Shown here piece after piece: positions 48,025-57,021 of a DNA stretch of 64,000 bases. The stretch covers positions 107,384 through 171,383 of the forward strand of contig JAKARC010000001.1 of NCBI GenBank assembly GCA_021822385.1. The letters run 5' to 3'. The first letter of the stretch is position 1. Each line of letters starts with the position of its first letter. Below the pieces are notes generated by a model. That model was not told the origin of the DNA and did no database searches. It saw only the letters and a program-made list of their open reading frames with translations. Made by a program: the position numbers and the translations under genes. The stretch is from Pseudomonadota bacterium (lineage in GTDB: Bacteria; Pseudomonadota; Gammaproteobacteria; Steroidobacterales; Steroidobacteraceae).

Positions 48025-48497
48025 GCCGCTCGGCGCGTACTGCGCATCCGCTCAAGGTCCGCATTCTCGATCCGCGCCTGGGGCGAGAGTTTCCGCTGCC
48101 CGCCTACGCGACCGCCGGTTCGGCGGGAATGGATTTGCGCGCCTGTCTCGATGCGCCGCTCGTGCTTGAGCCCGGGCGCGCCGAATTGGTGCCCACTGGT
48201 CTTGCCATCCACATCGAGGATGCCGGCCTCGCGGCGATGATCCTGCCGCGCTCCGGGCTCGGCCACAAGCACGGCGTGGTGCTTGGCAACCTGGTCGGGC
48301 TGATCGATTCGGATTACCAGGGTCAGTTGCTGGTGTCGTGTTGGAACCGAGGCGCCGCGCCGTTCACCATGCAGCCCGGGGAACGTATCGCCCAGTTGGT
48401 GATCGTTCCGGTGGTGCAGGTGGCGCTCGATATCGTCGATTCGTTCGCAGCCAGCACGCGCGGTGCGGGCGGCTTCGGGCATTCCGGCCGTGATTGA
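48021..48497 (+). CDS. dut: dUTP diphosphatase
   Basis: A 158-residue trimeric dUTPase with all five motifs: [46 protein letters not shown], and the P-loop-like [11 protein letters not shown]. It uses a rare TTG start at 48021 that overlaps the coaBC stop (TTGA). It prevents dUTP incorporation into DNA. Confidence 0.95.
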   Translation: MSRSARTAHPLKVRILDPRLGREFPLPAYATAGSAGMDLRACLDAPLVLEPGRAELVPTGLAIHIEDAGLAAMILPRSGLGHKHGVVLGNLVGLIDSDYQGQLLVSCWNRGAAPFTMQPGERIAQLVIVPVVQVALDIVDSFAASTRGAGGFGHSGRD

Positions 48498-48510
48498 TGC
48501 CGGCGGTCGG

Positions 48511-49701
48511 TCAGCCGCGCGCAGCGCGCCGACCTGAGAGCCGGTCCAGGCCGGCTCTCAGGTCTGACTGCAAGTCGGCGGGCTCCTCGAGTCCGATCTG
48601 CAGACGCAAGACCCAGCCTTCGGGCTGCCAACGCGTCGCGGTACGATAAGCGCGACACTCGACCGGGACGATCAGGCTTTCAAATCCGCCCCAAGAATAG
48701 CCCATGGCGAAAATCGACAGATGATCGAGCATCTCGGCAAGGCCCTCTCGGCTGAAGCCGGCGTGCAGGATGACCGAAAACACCCCGGTCGAGCCCGTGA
48801 AGTCGCGCTGCCAGAATTCGTGTCCTGGGCAGGACGGCAATGCCGGATGCAGCACAGTGGCAATTTCCGGCTGCGCTTGCAGCCAGCGCGCCATCTCCAG
48901 ACCGCGAGTCTGTGCCTCCTTCAACCTGATGTGCAGCGTGCGCATGCCTCTCAGGGCAAGCGTGCAGTCCTCCGGTCCGGGCAGCATCGCCAGGCTTTGG
49001 TGCGTTTTCCTCAACGCCGGCCAGAGTTCGGCGCGCGCGCTCACCAGCCCGAGCAGCAGATCCGAATGTCCGCCGAGATATTTGGTGCCAGCCTCGATCG
49101 CCAGATCGACGCCATGCTGATGGGCGCAGAAGAACAAAGGCGTCGCCCAGGTGTTGTCAATGATCGTCTTCAGGCCGCGTCGAGCGGCGACAGCGGTAAT
49201 CGCAGGCACATCCTGGACCTCGAAAGTCTGCGAGCCGGGTGATTCGAGAAAGATGGTCGAGGTGTTCGGTCGGACGAGCTGCTCTATGGCGCGACCCAAC
49301 AGCGGATCGTAAAACGTCGTCTCGACGCCGAATCGGGCCAGCAATCCGCCGCACAACGATCGTGTTGGGAGGTAGACGCTGTCCGGCACGAGCAGGTGAT
49401 CTCCCTGTTTGAGCGCCGTCAGAAGCGCCATCGCGACCGCGCCCAGTCCCGATGGGCACAGTACCGTGCCGGCGGCGCCCGTGAGTGATGTCCAGGCGCT
49501 CTCCAGACTCTCCAGCGTCGGAGAGCCGGCGGTGCCGTAAGTGTAGCGGGCCCGGCCCTGCTCAAGATCATCGAGCGTCTTGAACAACACCGTTGAACCC
49601 CGATAAGTCGGCGTGTTGATGAAGCCGTGGTGCTCGGCGGACATCCTGCCCAACTTGGATAACAGGGTGCCGATGCCCAATCGTTCGTCGTCGCTTTGCA
49701 T
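48511..49701 (-). CDS. metC: cystathionine beta-lyase
   Basis: A 396-residue PLP-dependent Cys/Met metabolism enzyme: TPTYRGSTVLFKTLDDLE, YGTAGSPTLESLESAWTSLTGA, and the PLP lysine in IEAGTKYLGGHSDLLLGLV. MGYSWGGFESLIVP, conserved in MetC-type enzymes, is near the C-terminus. It cleaves cystathionine to homocysteine, pyruvate and ammonia. ATG 49701 is the start; the reading frame continues open to 50454 only as a shadow of the SYLF gene. Confidence 0.93.
   Translation of the reverse strand: MQSDDERLGIGTLLSKLGRMSAEHHGFINTPTYRGSTVLFKTLDDLEQGRARYTYGTAGSPTLESLESAWTSLTGAAGTVLCPSGLGAVAMALLTALKQGDHLLVPDSVYLPTRSLCGGLLARFGVETTFYDPLLGRAIEQLVRPNTSTIFLESPGSQTFEVQDVPAITAVAARRGLKTIIDNTWATPLFFCAHQHGVDLAIEAGTKYLGGHSDLLLGLVSARAELWPALRKTHQSLAMLPGPEDCTLALRGMRTLHIRLKEAQTRGLEMARWLQAQPEIATVLHPALPSCPGHEFWQRDFTGSTGVFSVILHAGFSREGLAEMLDHLSIFAMGYSWGGFESLIVPVECRAYRTATRWQPEGWVLRLQIGLEEPADLQSDLRAGLDRLSGRRAARG
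48531..48564. terminator. perfect 14-bp hairpin between dut and metC ends
   Basis: Arms GACCTGAGAGCCGG (48531-48544) and CCGGCTCTCAGGTC (48551-48564) pair perfectly around loop TCCAGG. It starts 34 bases after the dut stop and lies inside the last codons of metC. It could act as a bidirectional terminator for the two convergent genes, but there is no T-run, so a structural role is possible. Confidence 0.5.
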
Positions 49702-49887
49702 GAGGTTCCGCTGGCCTGACCGTGCCCTGGCTATCATAAGGGGAACCGGCTGCAGGCCAAACCCCAGGCACAGCCTGATGGACGCCAGGCGGCCCATCCA
49801 GGCATGGCACCGGTGCGGGCACAGCGTGTCTGCGGCGCTCTGCAAGTTGTGAGATAATGTCCGCAGTGCATTCGGGAGGACGGTGCC

Positions 49888-50457
49888 ATGAAGTCGATCA
49901 GGTGGCTGAGTCTCACGTGCGTCGTGCTCGCATTGAGCGCCCCGGCTGCGTTCGCGGGTCGCTACAGCGATACTATTGCCTTGTTCCGGAATGCCGGTGC
50001 AACCGCGCGGTTCTTCAAGGACAGCTACGGCTATGCCGTTTTCCCGACCATCGCCAAAGGCGGATTCGGTATCGGTGCGGCATACGGCGACGGGCGGGTG
50101 TATGCGCAGGGACGCTACCTGGGCACGGCTTCGATGACACAGGTGAGCTTCGGCTTCCAGCTCGGCGGTCAAGCGTACAGTGAAATGGTATTTTTCAAGA
50201 ATGCGGCAGCGCTGAAACTGTTCGAATCCGGTAATTTCGCGCTGAGCGCGGGAGTGAGCGCCGTGGCGCTCACGGCATCCGCATCCGCCCGCGCCGGCAC
50301 CGCCGGCGTATCGGCCGGCGCCAGCGGCAGCTCCAAGCACGCAGTCGCCGCCGGTCACTATACCAACGGTGTCGCCGTATTCACGATCACCAAGGGCGGG
50401 CTGATGTACGAAGCGGCGGTGGCCGGGCAGAAATTCTCCTTCACGCCGACGCACTGA
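49888..50457 (+). CDS. SYLF (YSC84-like) lipid-binding protein
   Basis: A 189-residue exported protein. The signal peptide is about residues 1-23 (SIRWLSLTCVVLALSAPAAFA). The SYLF domain contains FFKDSYGYAVFPTIAKGGFGIGAAYGDG, VSFGFQLGGQAYSEMVFFKN and TITKGGLMYEAAVAGQKFSF. It also carries an Ala/Ser-rich insert (TASASARAGTAGVSAGASGS). SYLF proteins bind phosphoinositides in eukaryotes; bacterial roles are unknown. Confidence 0.92.
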   Translation: MKSIRWLSLTCVVLALSAPAAFAGRYSDTIALFRNAGATARFFKDSYGYAVFPTIAKGGFGIGAAYGDGRVYAQGRYLGTASMTQVSFGFQLGGQAYSEMVFFKNAAALKLFESGNFALSAGVSAVALTASASARAGTAGVSAGASGSSKHAVAAGHYTNGVAVFTITKGGLMYEAAVAGQKFSFTPTH

Positions 50458-50625
50458 GGCCGTTGTATGGTGCGGCTGAAATGGGGCAGGGCACAGTGAT
50501 TTACCGGTCGGTCGCGGTGGGACACGCGCCCGCCGCGCGGCCGGTCCCGCCAGCGCCCCGCGCGTGCAGGCGATCTGCCGGGGTTACCTACTGAACTCGA
50601 TACGGGACGATGCAGGGCGGCAACT

Positions 50626-51273
50626 ATGACGAACACGGTGCAGAGCGAGAACCGGGCGCGATTCGATACGATCGCCGCCCAGTGGGACGAGTCGCCCATG
50701 CGGACCAACATGGCCAGGGCCATCGCGGATGCCATTGCTACGGCGGTGCCATTGGCATCACACTGGCGTGCGCTCGAGTATGGCTGCGGTACCGGCCTGG
50801 TCGGATTGCGACTGTTGCCGCATCTGGCCCACCTGCTCGAAACCGACCTGTCGCCCGGCATGCTGACCGTACTCGCAGAGAAAGCTCAGGCGGCGGGACT
50901 CGCCAACATCAGCACGGCGGTGCTCGATCTGACCACAAGCCCGCCCCCCGACGGGCAGTTCGACCTGATTTTCAGCAGCATGGCCCTGCACCATATCACC
51001 GACGTCGCCGGAATCGTGCGTACGTTCTTTTCCATGTTGGTCCCCGGCGGTTGGGTGGCGCTGGCGGATCTCGATGCAGAGGATGGTACGTTCCATAGCC
51101 CCGATGTGCCCGGGGTAGAGCACCACGGATTCGACCGCAAGACCGTTGAAGGCTGGTTACGCGCCGCCGGCTTTGCGGATGTGAGCACACGCACCGCATA
51201 CACCGTCGAGCGGGAACGGGACGGTAAGCAGCGCCGCTATCCCATTTTTCTCGCCACCGGACGCAGACCGTAA
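50626..51273 (+). CDS. class I SAM-dependent methyltransferase
   Basis: A 215-residue methyltransferase: RFDTIAAQWDESPMR at the N-terminus, SAM motif ALEYGCGTGLVGLRLLPHLA, LLETDLSPGMLTVLAEKAQ, and DLIFSSMALHHITDVAGIVR. The substrate is unknown; the pattern resembles UbiE/Methyltransf_11 proteins. Confidence 0.9.
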   Translation: MTNTVQSENRARFDTIAAQWDESPMRTNMARAIADAIATAVPLASHWRALEYGCGTGLVGLRLLPHLAHLLETDLSPGMLTVLAEKAQAAGLANISTAVLDLTTSPPPDGQFDLIFSSMALHHITDVAGIVRTFFSMLVPGGWVALADLDAEDGTFHSPDVPGVEHHGFDRKTVEGWLRAAGFADVSTRTAYTVERERDGKQRRYPIFLATGRRP

Positions 51274-51479
51274 CGCCGGACCTGCCCGCCGTACTTGCGC
51301 CGCAGTGCGCAGGGGTCGCGGCGTGATCACGACACGGTGGTGGGAGTAATCGCGCCCAGCACGAACAGCAGTCGGTTTGCGCCCCGATCCCACCGGCGCA
51401 CAGGATCCCGAGCGGCAGCGTCAGTTCGACATGGATCGAGACACCGCTGAGGTAGTCAGTCCGTTGCCGTTGTGTGTGC

Positions 51480-52421
51480 TCAGATCTTACGCCCGTAATA
51501 GACCGCGGCCACGTGTGTCGCCTCAGCGAAGAACAGCCAGCGCTCGAGAAGCAGACCCCCGCCGGCACACAGCACCGCCAGGCTCGCGGTCGCCAGCGGT
51601 AACAGTGCGCAGCCGGCAAGCACGCTGCACGCAAGTGGCAACGCGAACCCGATCGCCAGTGCAATCCGCCGTAGTTTTTTTGCATGTCGGCGCGCGATGG
51701 AAAATCCCATCTGCCGAAGCACGAAGTTTTCCGTAAAGTGGGGCGCATCGAGCGCCCTGGCTTCAGCGCCGCCGGGCATGCCAATGGCGGCGGCGAGGGT
51801 GGCGAGCGGCGCTTGCGCATCGATGTGCCGCCAATAGGCGCGCTTGGCCAGTAGCGCTATCCCCGCCGACGTGACGGCCGCCACGCTCGCCACCGTGCCG
51901 GCAGTGCCATGGGCCACAGTGTTCAGCAGCGCATACAAGACCGCTCCGGAGAAAACGGCGTAGATCAGGTAATCGGCTGCGGTGTGCGCGTTGTGCCACT
52001 GTCGGATCGGTTTGAGGCTGGCGTAAATCATCGCCGTGCAATACACCGTGCCCAGCGATACGAGCACCAAGACCACCCCCAACAGCCGTGTCCAGAGTGG
52101 TGGTTCGTCGCGCCACAGCGCGAGGGCAAAGGCGATGGCTACCGGATAACTCAGTACTCCGGCGATGCCCTCGCGGGACAGCCACGACGAGCGCCACTGA
52201 CTGAATGCCCGCCAGGCCCGCTCTTTGCGCTCCAGATGGAACACGGAAGCGCCGAGTCCGAGGGAAATGAGCGCGAGCGAGATGCCAACACCGGCGGCGA
52301 CGAAGAGCCGTGCATGTGTCGGTAGAAATCCCACGGCGCAATACGCTCCAAGCCACGCGAGCAGGCCGAAGCCAAACCCTGTTGCCGTGGTCAGAAGCAG
52401 GACCGAGGCGGCCGGTTTCAT
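51480..52421 (-). CDS. soeC: DmsC-type membrane anchor of sulfite dehydrogenase
   Basis: A 313-residue protein with about eight membrane segments (SVLLLTTATGFGFGLLAWLG; FVAAGVGISLALISLGLGAS; RLLGVVLVLVSLGTVYCTAMI; LPLACSVLAGCALLPLATASL). It belongs to the DmsC/NrfD-like anchor family and should pass electrons to quinone. It overlaps soeB by 4 bases. Confidence 0.8.
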   Translation of the reverse strand: MKPAASVLLLTTATGFGFGLLAWLGAYCAVGFLPTHARLFVAAGVGISLALISLGLGASVFHLERKERAWRAFSQWRSSWLSREGIAGVLSYPVAIAFALALWRDEPPLWTRLLGVVLVLVSLGTVYCTAMIYASLKPIRQWHNAHTAADYLIYAVFSGAVLYALLNTVAHGTAGTVASVAAVTSAGIALLAKRAYWRHIDAQAPLATLAAAIGMPGGAEARALDAPHFTENFVLRQMGFSIARRHAKKLRRIALAIGFALPLACSVLAGCALLPLATASLAVLCAGGGLLLERWLFFAEATHVAAVYYGRKI

Positions 52422-53158
52422 CGGCTGAGCGCCTTGTCGAGCAATCCGAGCAGTGCGGCGCTCAATCCCTTGCCGCTTGCGGTTGCAGGCTGGACCGGCG
52501 GCGTCGGAATGGTTGCGCGGCGCGGCGGCAGATATTTATTGGTTGGCCGATAACCGAGCCCCGCGAGCAGGTCGACGCCGCCGCGCGCCTCGACGAGTTT
52601 GGATACCTCGCTGTCCGGATCGGCAAGATCGCCGAAGTGCCGAGCCCGAGACGGGCAGGTCGCCACACAGGCCGGTTCGCGCTCTGCCGGCGGGAGTTTC
52701 TCATCATAGATGCGGTCTATGCACAGCGTGCACTTGCGCATCACGCCGGCATTCTCGTCGAGCTCACGCGCACCGTACGGGCAGGCCCATGAGCACAGCT
52801 GGCAACCGATGCACTTGTCCGTATCGACCAGCACGATGCCGTCCTCGACGCGCTTGTAGGATGCCCCCGTTGGACACACAGTGACGCACAACGCGTCTTC
52901 GCAGTGCAGGCACGAGCGCGGAAAGTTCACGGTCCGGGAGCACCCGCCGGAGTTCGTCTCATAGGAATGGATGCGGTTGAACCACACCCCATCGGGCTCC
53001 GGGCCATGTTTGTCGTAATCGGGGAGGATCGCCGCTTCTCCGCCGGTGTTCCATTCCTTGCAGTTGACGGCACAGGCGTGACAGCCGACGCATGTGTCGA
53101 GGTCAATCACCAGCCCGAGCCGCTTGGCGCCCGCTGGTCTTTCGGGAAGCATGGTCAT
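52418..53158 (-). CDS. soeB: 4Fe-4S ferredoxin subunit of sulfite dehydrogenase
   Basis: A 246-residue DmsB-like electron transfer subunit with four cysteine groups for four [4Fe-4S] clusters: CVGCHACAVNCKEWN, CLHCEDALCVTVCPTGA, CIGCQLCSWACPYGA, and CTLCIDRIYDEKLPPAEREPACVATCP split over its two halves. It is cotranscribed with soeA and soeC (4-base overlaps on both sides). Confidence 0.87.
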   Translation of the reverse strand: MTMLPERPAGAKRLGLVIDLDTCVGCHACAVNCKEWNTGGEAAILPDYDKHGPEPDGVWFNRIHSYETNSGGCSRTVNFPRSCLHCEDALCVTVCPTGASYKRVEDGIVLVDTDKCIGCQLCSWACPYGARELDENAGVMRKCTLCIDRIYDEKLPPAEREPACVATCPSRARHFGDLADPDSEVSKLVEARGGVDLLAGLGYRPTNKYLPPRRATIPTPPVQPATASGKGLSAALLGLLDKALSR

Positions 53159-55962
53159 AGAGTGCCCTCCGCAGTGCGGCGCACGCGCAGTGGATTCGCC
53201 GCCGGACGCGGCGAAGTCTCATCCGGTGTGTTGGGCTCGCACGGCTCTATGGAGACGGTCAGATCGAACCACGCGGCCTGACCGGTGATCGGGTCGGAGT
53301 TGGAATCCGCAGCTTGTCCCGGGCGATCGGGCAGGTATTCCGAAATCAGGTGATTGAGCAGGAAGCCACGGCGAAACTCCGGAGCATCGTGCGCCAGCGC
53401 CCAGGCGCCAGTGCGCTTGCCGATCGCGTTCCATGTCCAGACGGTGTCGCGGTTGACTCCGCTCATGGTACGCGCCCGACATTTGAGATTGCCGTTGCGC
53501 GAGCGAACCCATACCCAGTCCTCATCCCGGATGCCGAGTTGCACGGCGAGGTCGCGATGCAGATAAATCCGGTTTTCGGGCAGGATCTGCCGTAGCCAAG
53601 CGTTGTGCGATCCCCAGGAATGGTACATTGCCATAGGTCGTTGCGTGATGGCGTAGAGCGGGAATTTAGCCCGGTCGGTCATGGCTTGCTCGAGTGGCTG
53701 GTACCAGATCGGCAGTGGATCGAAAAAGCGGGAGATGCGGGCGCGTAGACGCTCGGGCGGGCGTCGTGAACCGTGTCCCTCGGCCGCCAGACGGAAGCGT
53801 TGTAATGGCTCACAGTACAGTTGCAGGACGATCTGGTCGTCACTCTCGAGCAGACCCATCGCCTTGGCACCGGCGAGGTACGCCCTGTTGGCGTGTTTGA
53901 AATAGAGCTGCTCTGCGGGCAATTCGTGCTGCCAAAAGCTGCCGTTCTTGATATAGCGATCGAGTTGCCGTGGATTTGGAGCGCCGACACCGATCGCCTG
54001 ACCGTCCTTGCCACGAAATCCAGCCAACGGACCGATACCCGGCCTGCGCTCGTGGCGGACCATATAGTCGGCATATGAGGAATACAGTGGTACGCCGGTG
54101 CCAGTGGCGAATTCCGGCAGGCCGAGTCGCCCGGCAAGATCGATGAGCACGTCCTGGAAAGGCCGTACATCCCGATCGGGCCGCAGCACCGGTATACGGA
54201 TGGCATCGGCTGGTCCATGCGCCGACCCGATCGGTCGGTCAAGCAGGGAAATGCAGTCATAACGCTCGAGATACGTCGTGTCGGGCAGCACCAGATCCGC
54301 GTAGGCGACGGTCTCTGATGCGAACGCATCCGCGACGATGACGAACGGGATGCGGTAATTGCCGGCCGCATCGCATGCGCTCAGCATGCGCGTGGTCTCA
54401 CCGGGATTCATCGCGGAATTCCACGCCATGTTCGACATGAACAGAAACAGCGTGTCGATTCGGTCCGGCCCGGCCTCGTAGGCACGCGCGATGGCCATGT
54501 GCATCAGGCCATGAACGGCAAGCGGCGCTTCCCACGAGAATGCGCGATCAAGCCGCAACGCCTCGCCGGCCTCATCGACCAGAAGGTCCTCGGGCCCGCG
54601 TGGAAAGCCGAGCGGTGAGCCATCGAGCGGGCCGCCGGGCACACGCGCCCGGCCCGGTGCCGGCCCGCCGGGAATTTGCCGCGGAAAAGGTGATTTGTAG
54701 CGCCAGGAACCCGGCGTATCGATGGCCCCGAGCAGCATTTGCAGAACATGAATTGCACGGCAGGTGTGAAATCCATTCGAGTGCGCCGAGACGCCGCGCA
54801 TGGCGTGCATGGCTACCGGCCGACCCGTCATGGACGCATGCCGGTGGCCGTCCGTGTCGGTCCACGCCTGCTGCAGCACGACGGGTTGATTGAACGCGAC
54901 CTCGGCGAGCTCCGCGGCGATGCGGCGGATGGTTCCCGCATCGATGCCACAGCGTGAAGCAACCGCTTCAGGGGCATATTGCGGGTCGGCATACCGTTCG
55001 GCAAGCAATGCGAAGGCCGGCCGTGCGCGATGGCCGTCCGGTAGCGTAAAGACCCCGTTCAATGCCGGATCGGTCCCCAGTGCTCGGGCCGCTCTGAGAG
55101 CGCCGGCAGTGCGATCAAAGCACAGCTCGAAGCCGGCGGGGTCGCGGGCGAACAGTCCATGCAGCGGATCCCCGGGGGCGTCGACGACCAGATGATGGGC
55201 GTTGGTGTAGCGAATGAGAAATTCCGTATCGATCTTGCCCGCATCGAGCAGGCAGTGGATCAGCGCAAATATCAGCAGACCGTCCGTCCCGGGAGTGATG
55301 GCGACGAACTCGTCCGCGATCGCGGAATATCCCGTGCGGACTGGATTGATTGAGATGATCTTGGCGCCGCGATCCTTCAGCTTGCCCAAGCCGAGTTTGA
55401 TCGGGTTCGAATCGTGATCTTCGGCCACACCAAATAATAAGAAGAGCCGCGCGTGCTCCCAGTCCGGCTCCCCGAACTCCCAGAACGAACCGCCGACGGA
55501 ATACAGCCCGGCGGCGGCCATATCCACCGAACAGAAGCCGCCGTGCGCCGCGTAGTTGATGGTGCCGAACATCTGGGCGAAGTAGCTGGTCAGAGCCTGC
55601 GACTGATCGCGCCCGGTGTACAACGCCAGACGGTTCGGATCCGTTGCCCGAATTCGGGCGAGCCGATCGGTGGCAATCCGCAGCGCTTCATCCCACGAGA
55701 TGGCTTCGAACTGTCCCGAGCCACGTGGACCGGTGCGCCGCAGCGGATTCGACAGGCGCGCCGGCGAGACTGCGGTCATGATGCCGGCAGAACCCTTGCC
55801 GCACAGCACCCCGCGGTTGATCGGATGGTCACGGTTGCCCTCGATGTAGCGCAGCTTGCCGTCTTGCAGGTGCACCTTGATGCCGCAGCGGCATGCGCAC
55901 ATGTAGCAGGTCGTGCATGCGACGGTGCGCTTGGGGGCAGTGCTTTGTGTTGTGGCTTCCAT
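53155..55962 (-). CDS. soeA: molybdopterin catalytic subunit of cytoplasmic sulfite dehydrogenase
   Basis: A 935-residue complex-iron-sulfur molybdoenzyme. The [4Fe-4S] ligands are C19, C22, C26 (CYMCACRC) and C54. The text AAHGGFCSVDMAAAGLYSVG, AEDHDSNPIKLGLGKLKDRG and NPVRTGYSAIADEFVAI matches Allochromatium/Roseobacter-type SoeA closely. No Tat signal is present, so the enzyme should face the cytoplasm, as known for SoeABC. Sulfite would be oxidised to sulfate with electrons to quinone. Other DMSO reductase-family reactions cannot be excluded. ATG 55962 is chosen; the ORF extends upstream into AT-rich non-coding DNA. Confidence 0.82.
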   Translation of the reverse strand: MEATTQSTAPKRTVACTTCYMCACRCGIKVHLQDGKLRYIEGNRDHPINRGVLCGKGSAGIMTAVSPARLSNPLRRTGPRGSGQFEAISWDEALRIATDRLARIRATDPNRLALYTGRDQSQALTSYFAQMFGTINYAAHGGFCSVDMAAAGLYSVGGSFWEFGEPDWEHARLFLLFGVAEDHDSNPIKLGLGKLKDRGAKIISINPVRTGYSAIADEFVAITPGTDGLLIFALIHCLLDAGKIDTEFLIRYTNAHHLVVDAPGDPLHGLFARDPAGFELCFDRTAGALRAARALGTDPALNGVFTLPDGHRARPAFALLAERYADPQYAPEAVASRCGIDAGTIRRIAAELAEVAFNQPVVLQQAWTDTDGHRHASMTGRPVAMHAMRGVSAHSNGFHTCRAIHVLQMLLGAIDTPGSWRYKSPFPRQIPGGPAPGRARVPGGPLDGSPLGFPRGPEDLLVDEAGEALRLDRAFSWEAPLAVHGLMHMAIARAYEAGPDRIDTLFLFMSNMAWNSAMNPGETTRMLSACDAAGNYRIPFVIVADAFASETVAYADLVLPDTTYLERYDCISLLDRPIGSAHGPADAIRIPVLRPDRDVRPFQDVLIDLAGRLGLPEFATGTGVPLYSSYADYMVRHERRPGIGPLAGFRGKDGQAIGVGAPNPRQLDRYIKNGSFWQHELPAEQLYFKHANRAYLAGAKAMGLLESDDQIVLQLYCEPLQRFRLAAEGHGSRRPPERLRARISRFFDPLPIWYQPLEQAMTDRAKFPLYAITQRPMAMYHSWGSHNAWLRQILPENRIYLHRDLAVQLGIRDEDWVWVRSRNGNLKCRARTMSGVNRDTVWTWNAIGKRTGAWALAHDAPEFRRGFLLNHLISEYLPDRPGQAADSNSDPITGQAAWFDLTVSIEPCEPNTPDETSPRPAANPLRVRRTAEGTL

Positions 55963-56040
55963 CGCAACGTCTACCGTTTCCTCTGCACTGCACCCATGAT
56001 GGCCCGGGCTTAAATATAAATCCAATGCAAATAAACTTAT

Positions 56041-56063
56041 GTATAGTGTATGTTTTTCTATAC
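56041..56063. promoter_or_regulatory. AT-rich dyad in the soeA promoter region
   Basis: GTATAG (56041-56046) and CTATAC (56058-56063) form a perfect 6-base dyad with an 11-base spacer, about 80 bases upstream of the soeA start. It lies in the most AT-rich stretch nearby (56005-56070). The geometry suits a dimeric regulator; the CysL-like LysR protein encoded 1 kb upstream is a candidate. Confidence 0.4.
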
Positions 56064-56177
56064 CTTGAGCCGCTGGGCTCGACGGCGGTCCGCGCCGCGC
56101 CCTGCGGCCTCGCGCCATGAAGTGAATGGCTGCGCTCGCCTCAGCGCGATGGTGCCGTATCGGGGGGGTCCCGCCCC

Positions 56178-56936
56178 TCAATGCACGTAGGAACCGGCGT
56201 TGACGTCAATGGTGCAACCGGTCGCATGATCGGCAAGCCCGCTCGCGAGGAAAACGACCAGAGGGGCTATGTCCTCGGGTGTCGTCAGGCGCGTGAGCGC
56301 AATGTCGCCGGTGGCATGGGCCTCGCCATACTGAGCGATGAAGTCCTGCGCCATGTCGGTCGCGGTAAATCCCGGTGCGACGTTGAAGGCGCATACGCCC
56401 GACTTGCCGAAGCCGCGTGCGATCGAGCGCGTCAGCGCCACCAAGCCCGCCTTGGATGCCGCATAGGCGAGATACTGCGGCTGATCGCCGCGAAACGCCG
56501 CGCGTGAGCTGATGTTGATGATTCTCCCGCCGCCACTGTCGAGGAAATGCGCGAGCGCGAGCCGCGAGAGAATTCCCGGTGCGCGCAGATTCACCGCCAT
56601 CGTCTCGTCCCAGCCGGCCAGCCACTCCGCGCTGGGTGCTGCAAGCGGCGCCAGCCGGGCGATGCCGGCATTGTTGATCAACGCATGTATTCGACCAAAA
56701 CGGGCCAGCACGTCTTCCCACAGGCGCGCGCATTCGTCCGCAACGCCGAGATCCGCCTGAAACACCTGTGCGCCACGGCCGATCCGCTCCGCGAGCGCTA
56801 CGGCCCGATCCCGCTCGGCGCGGTAATGCACCGCAACCCGCGCGCCCGCATCCGCCATGGCACGTGCGATGGCTGCCCCGATCCCACGACTTGCTCCCGT
56901 GACAAGCGCCGTAGTGTTGCTCAGATTTACCTGCAT
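56178..56936 (-). CDS. SDR family oxidoreductase
   Basis: A 252-residue classical short-chain dehydrogenase: cofactor motif ALVTGASRGIGAAIARAMAD, NNAG in IHALINNAGIARLAP, catalytic Ser in IINISSRAAF and YxxxK as YLAYAASKAGLVALTRS. It resembles FabG-type enzymes; the substrate is unknown. ATG 56936 is preferred. It lies between the LysR gene and soeABC on the same strand, 85 bases after the LysR stop. Confidence 0.92.
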   Translation of the reverse strand: MQVNLSNTTALVTGASRGIGAAIARAMADAGARVAVHYRAERDRAVALAERIGRGAQVFQADLGVADECARLWEDVLARFGRIHALINNAGIARLAPLAAPSAEWLAGWDETMAVNLRAPGILSRLALAHFLDSGGGRIINISSRAAFRGDQPQYLAYAASKAGLVALTRSIARGFGKSGVCAFNVAPGFTATDMAQDFIAQYGEAHATGDIALTRLTTPEDIAPLVVFLASGLADHATGCTIDVNAGSYVH

Positions 56937-57021
56937 GGCTGCCCTCATTCTGCAACAGCGGTACCGCGGGCGCCGCGCCGGACGCAGCGTGCACAGCTGC
57001 CGACAATCGCGTCGCGGTTGC

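Noticed and set aside
49702..50454. Upstream extension of metC to 50454
   Set aside because: It runs antisense across the SYLF gene; the MetC homology begins at ATG 49701.
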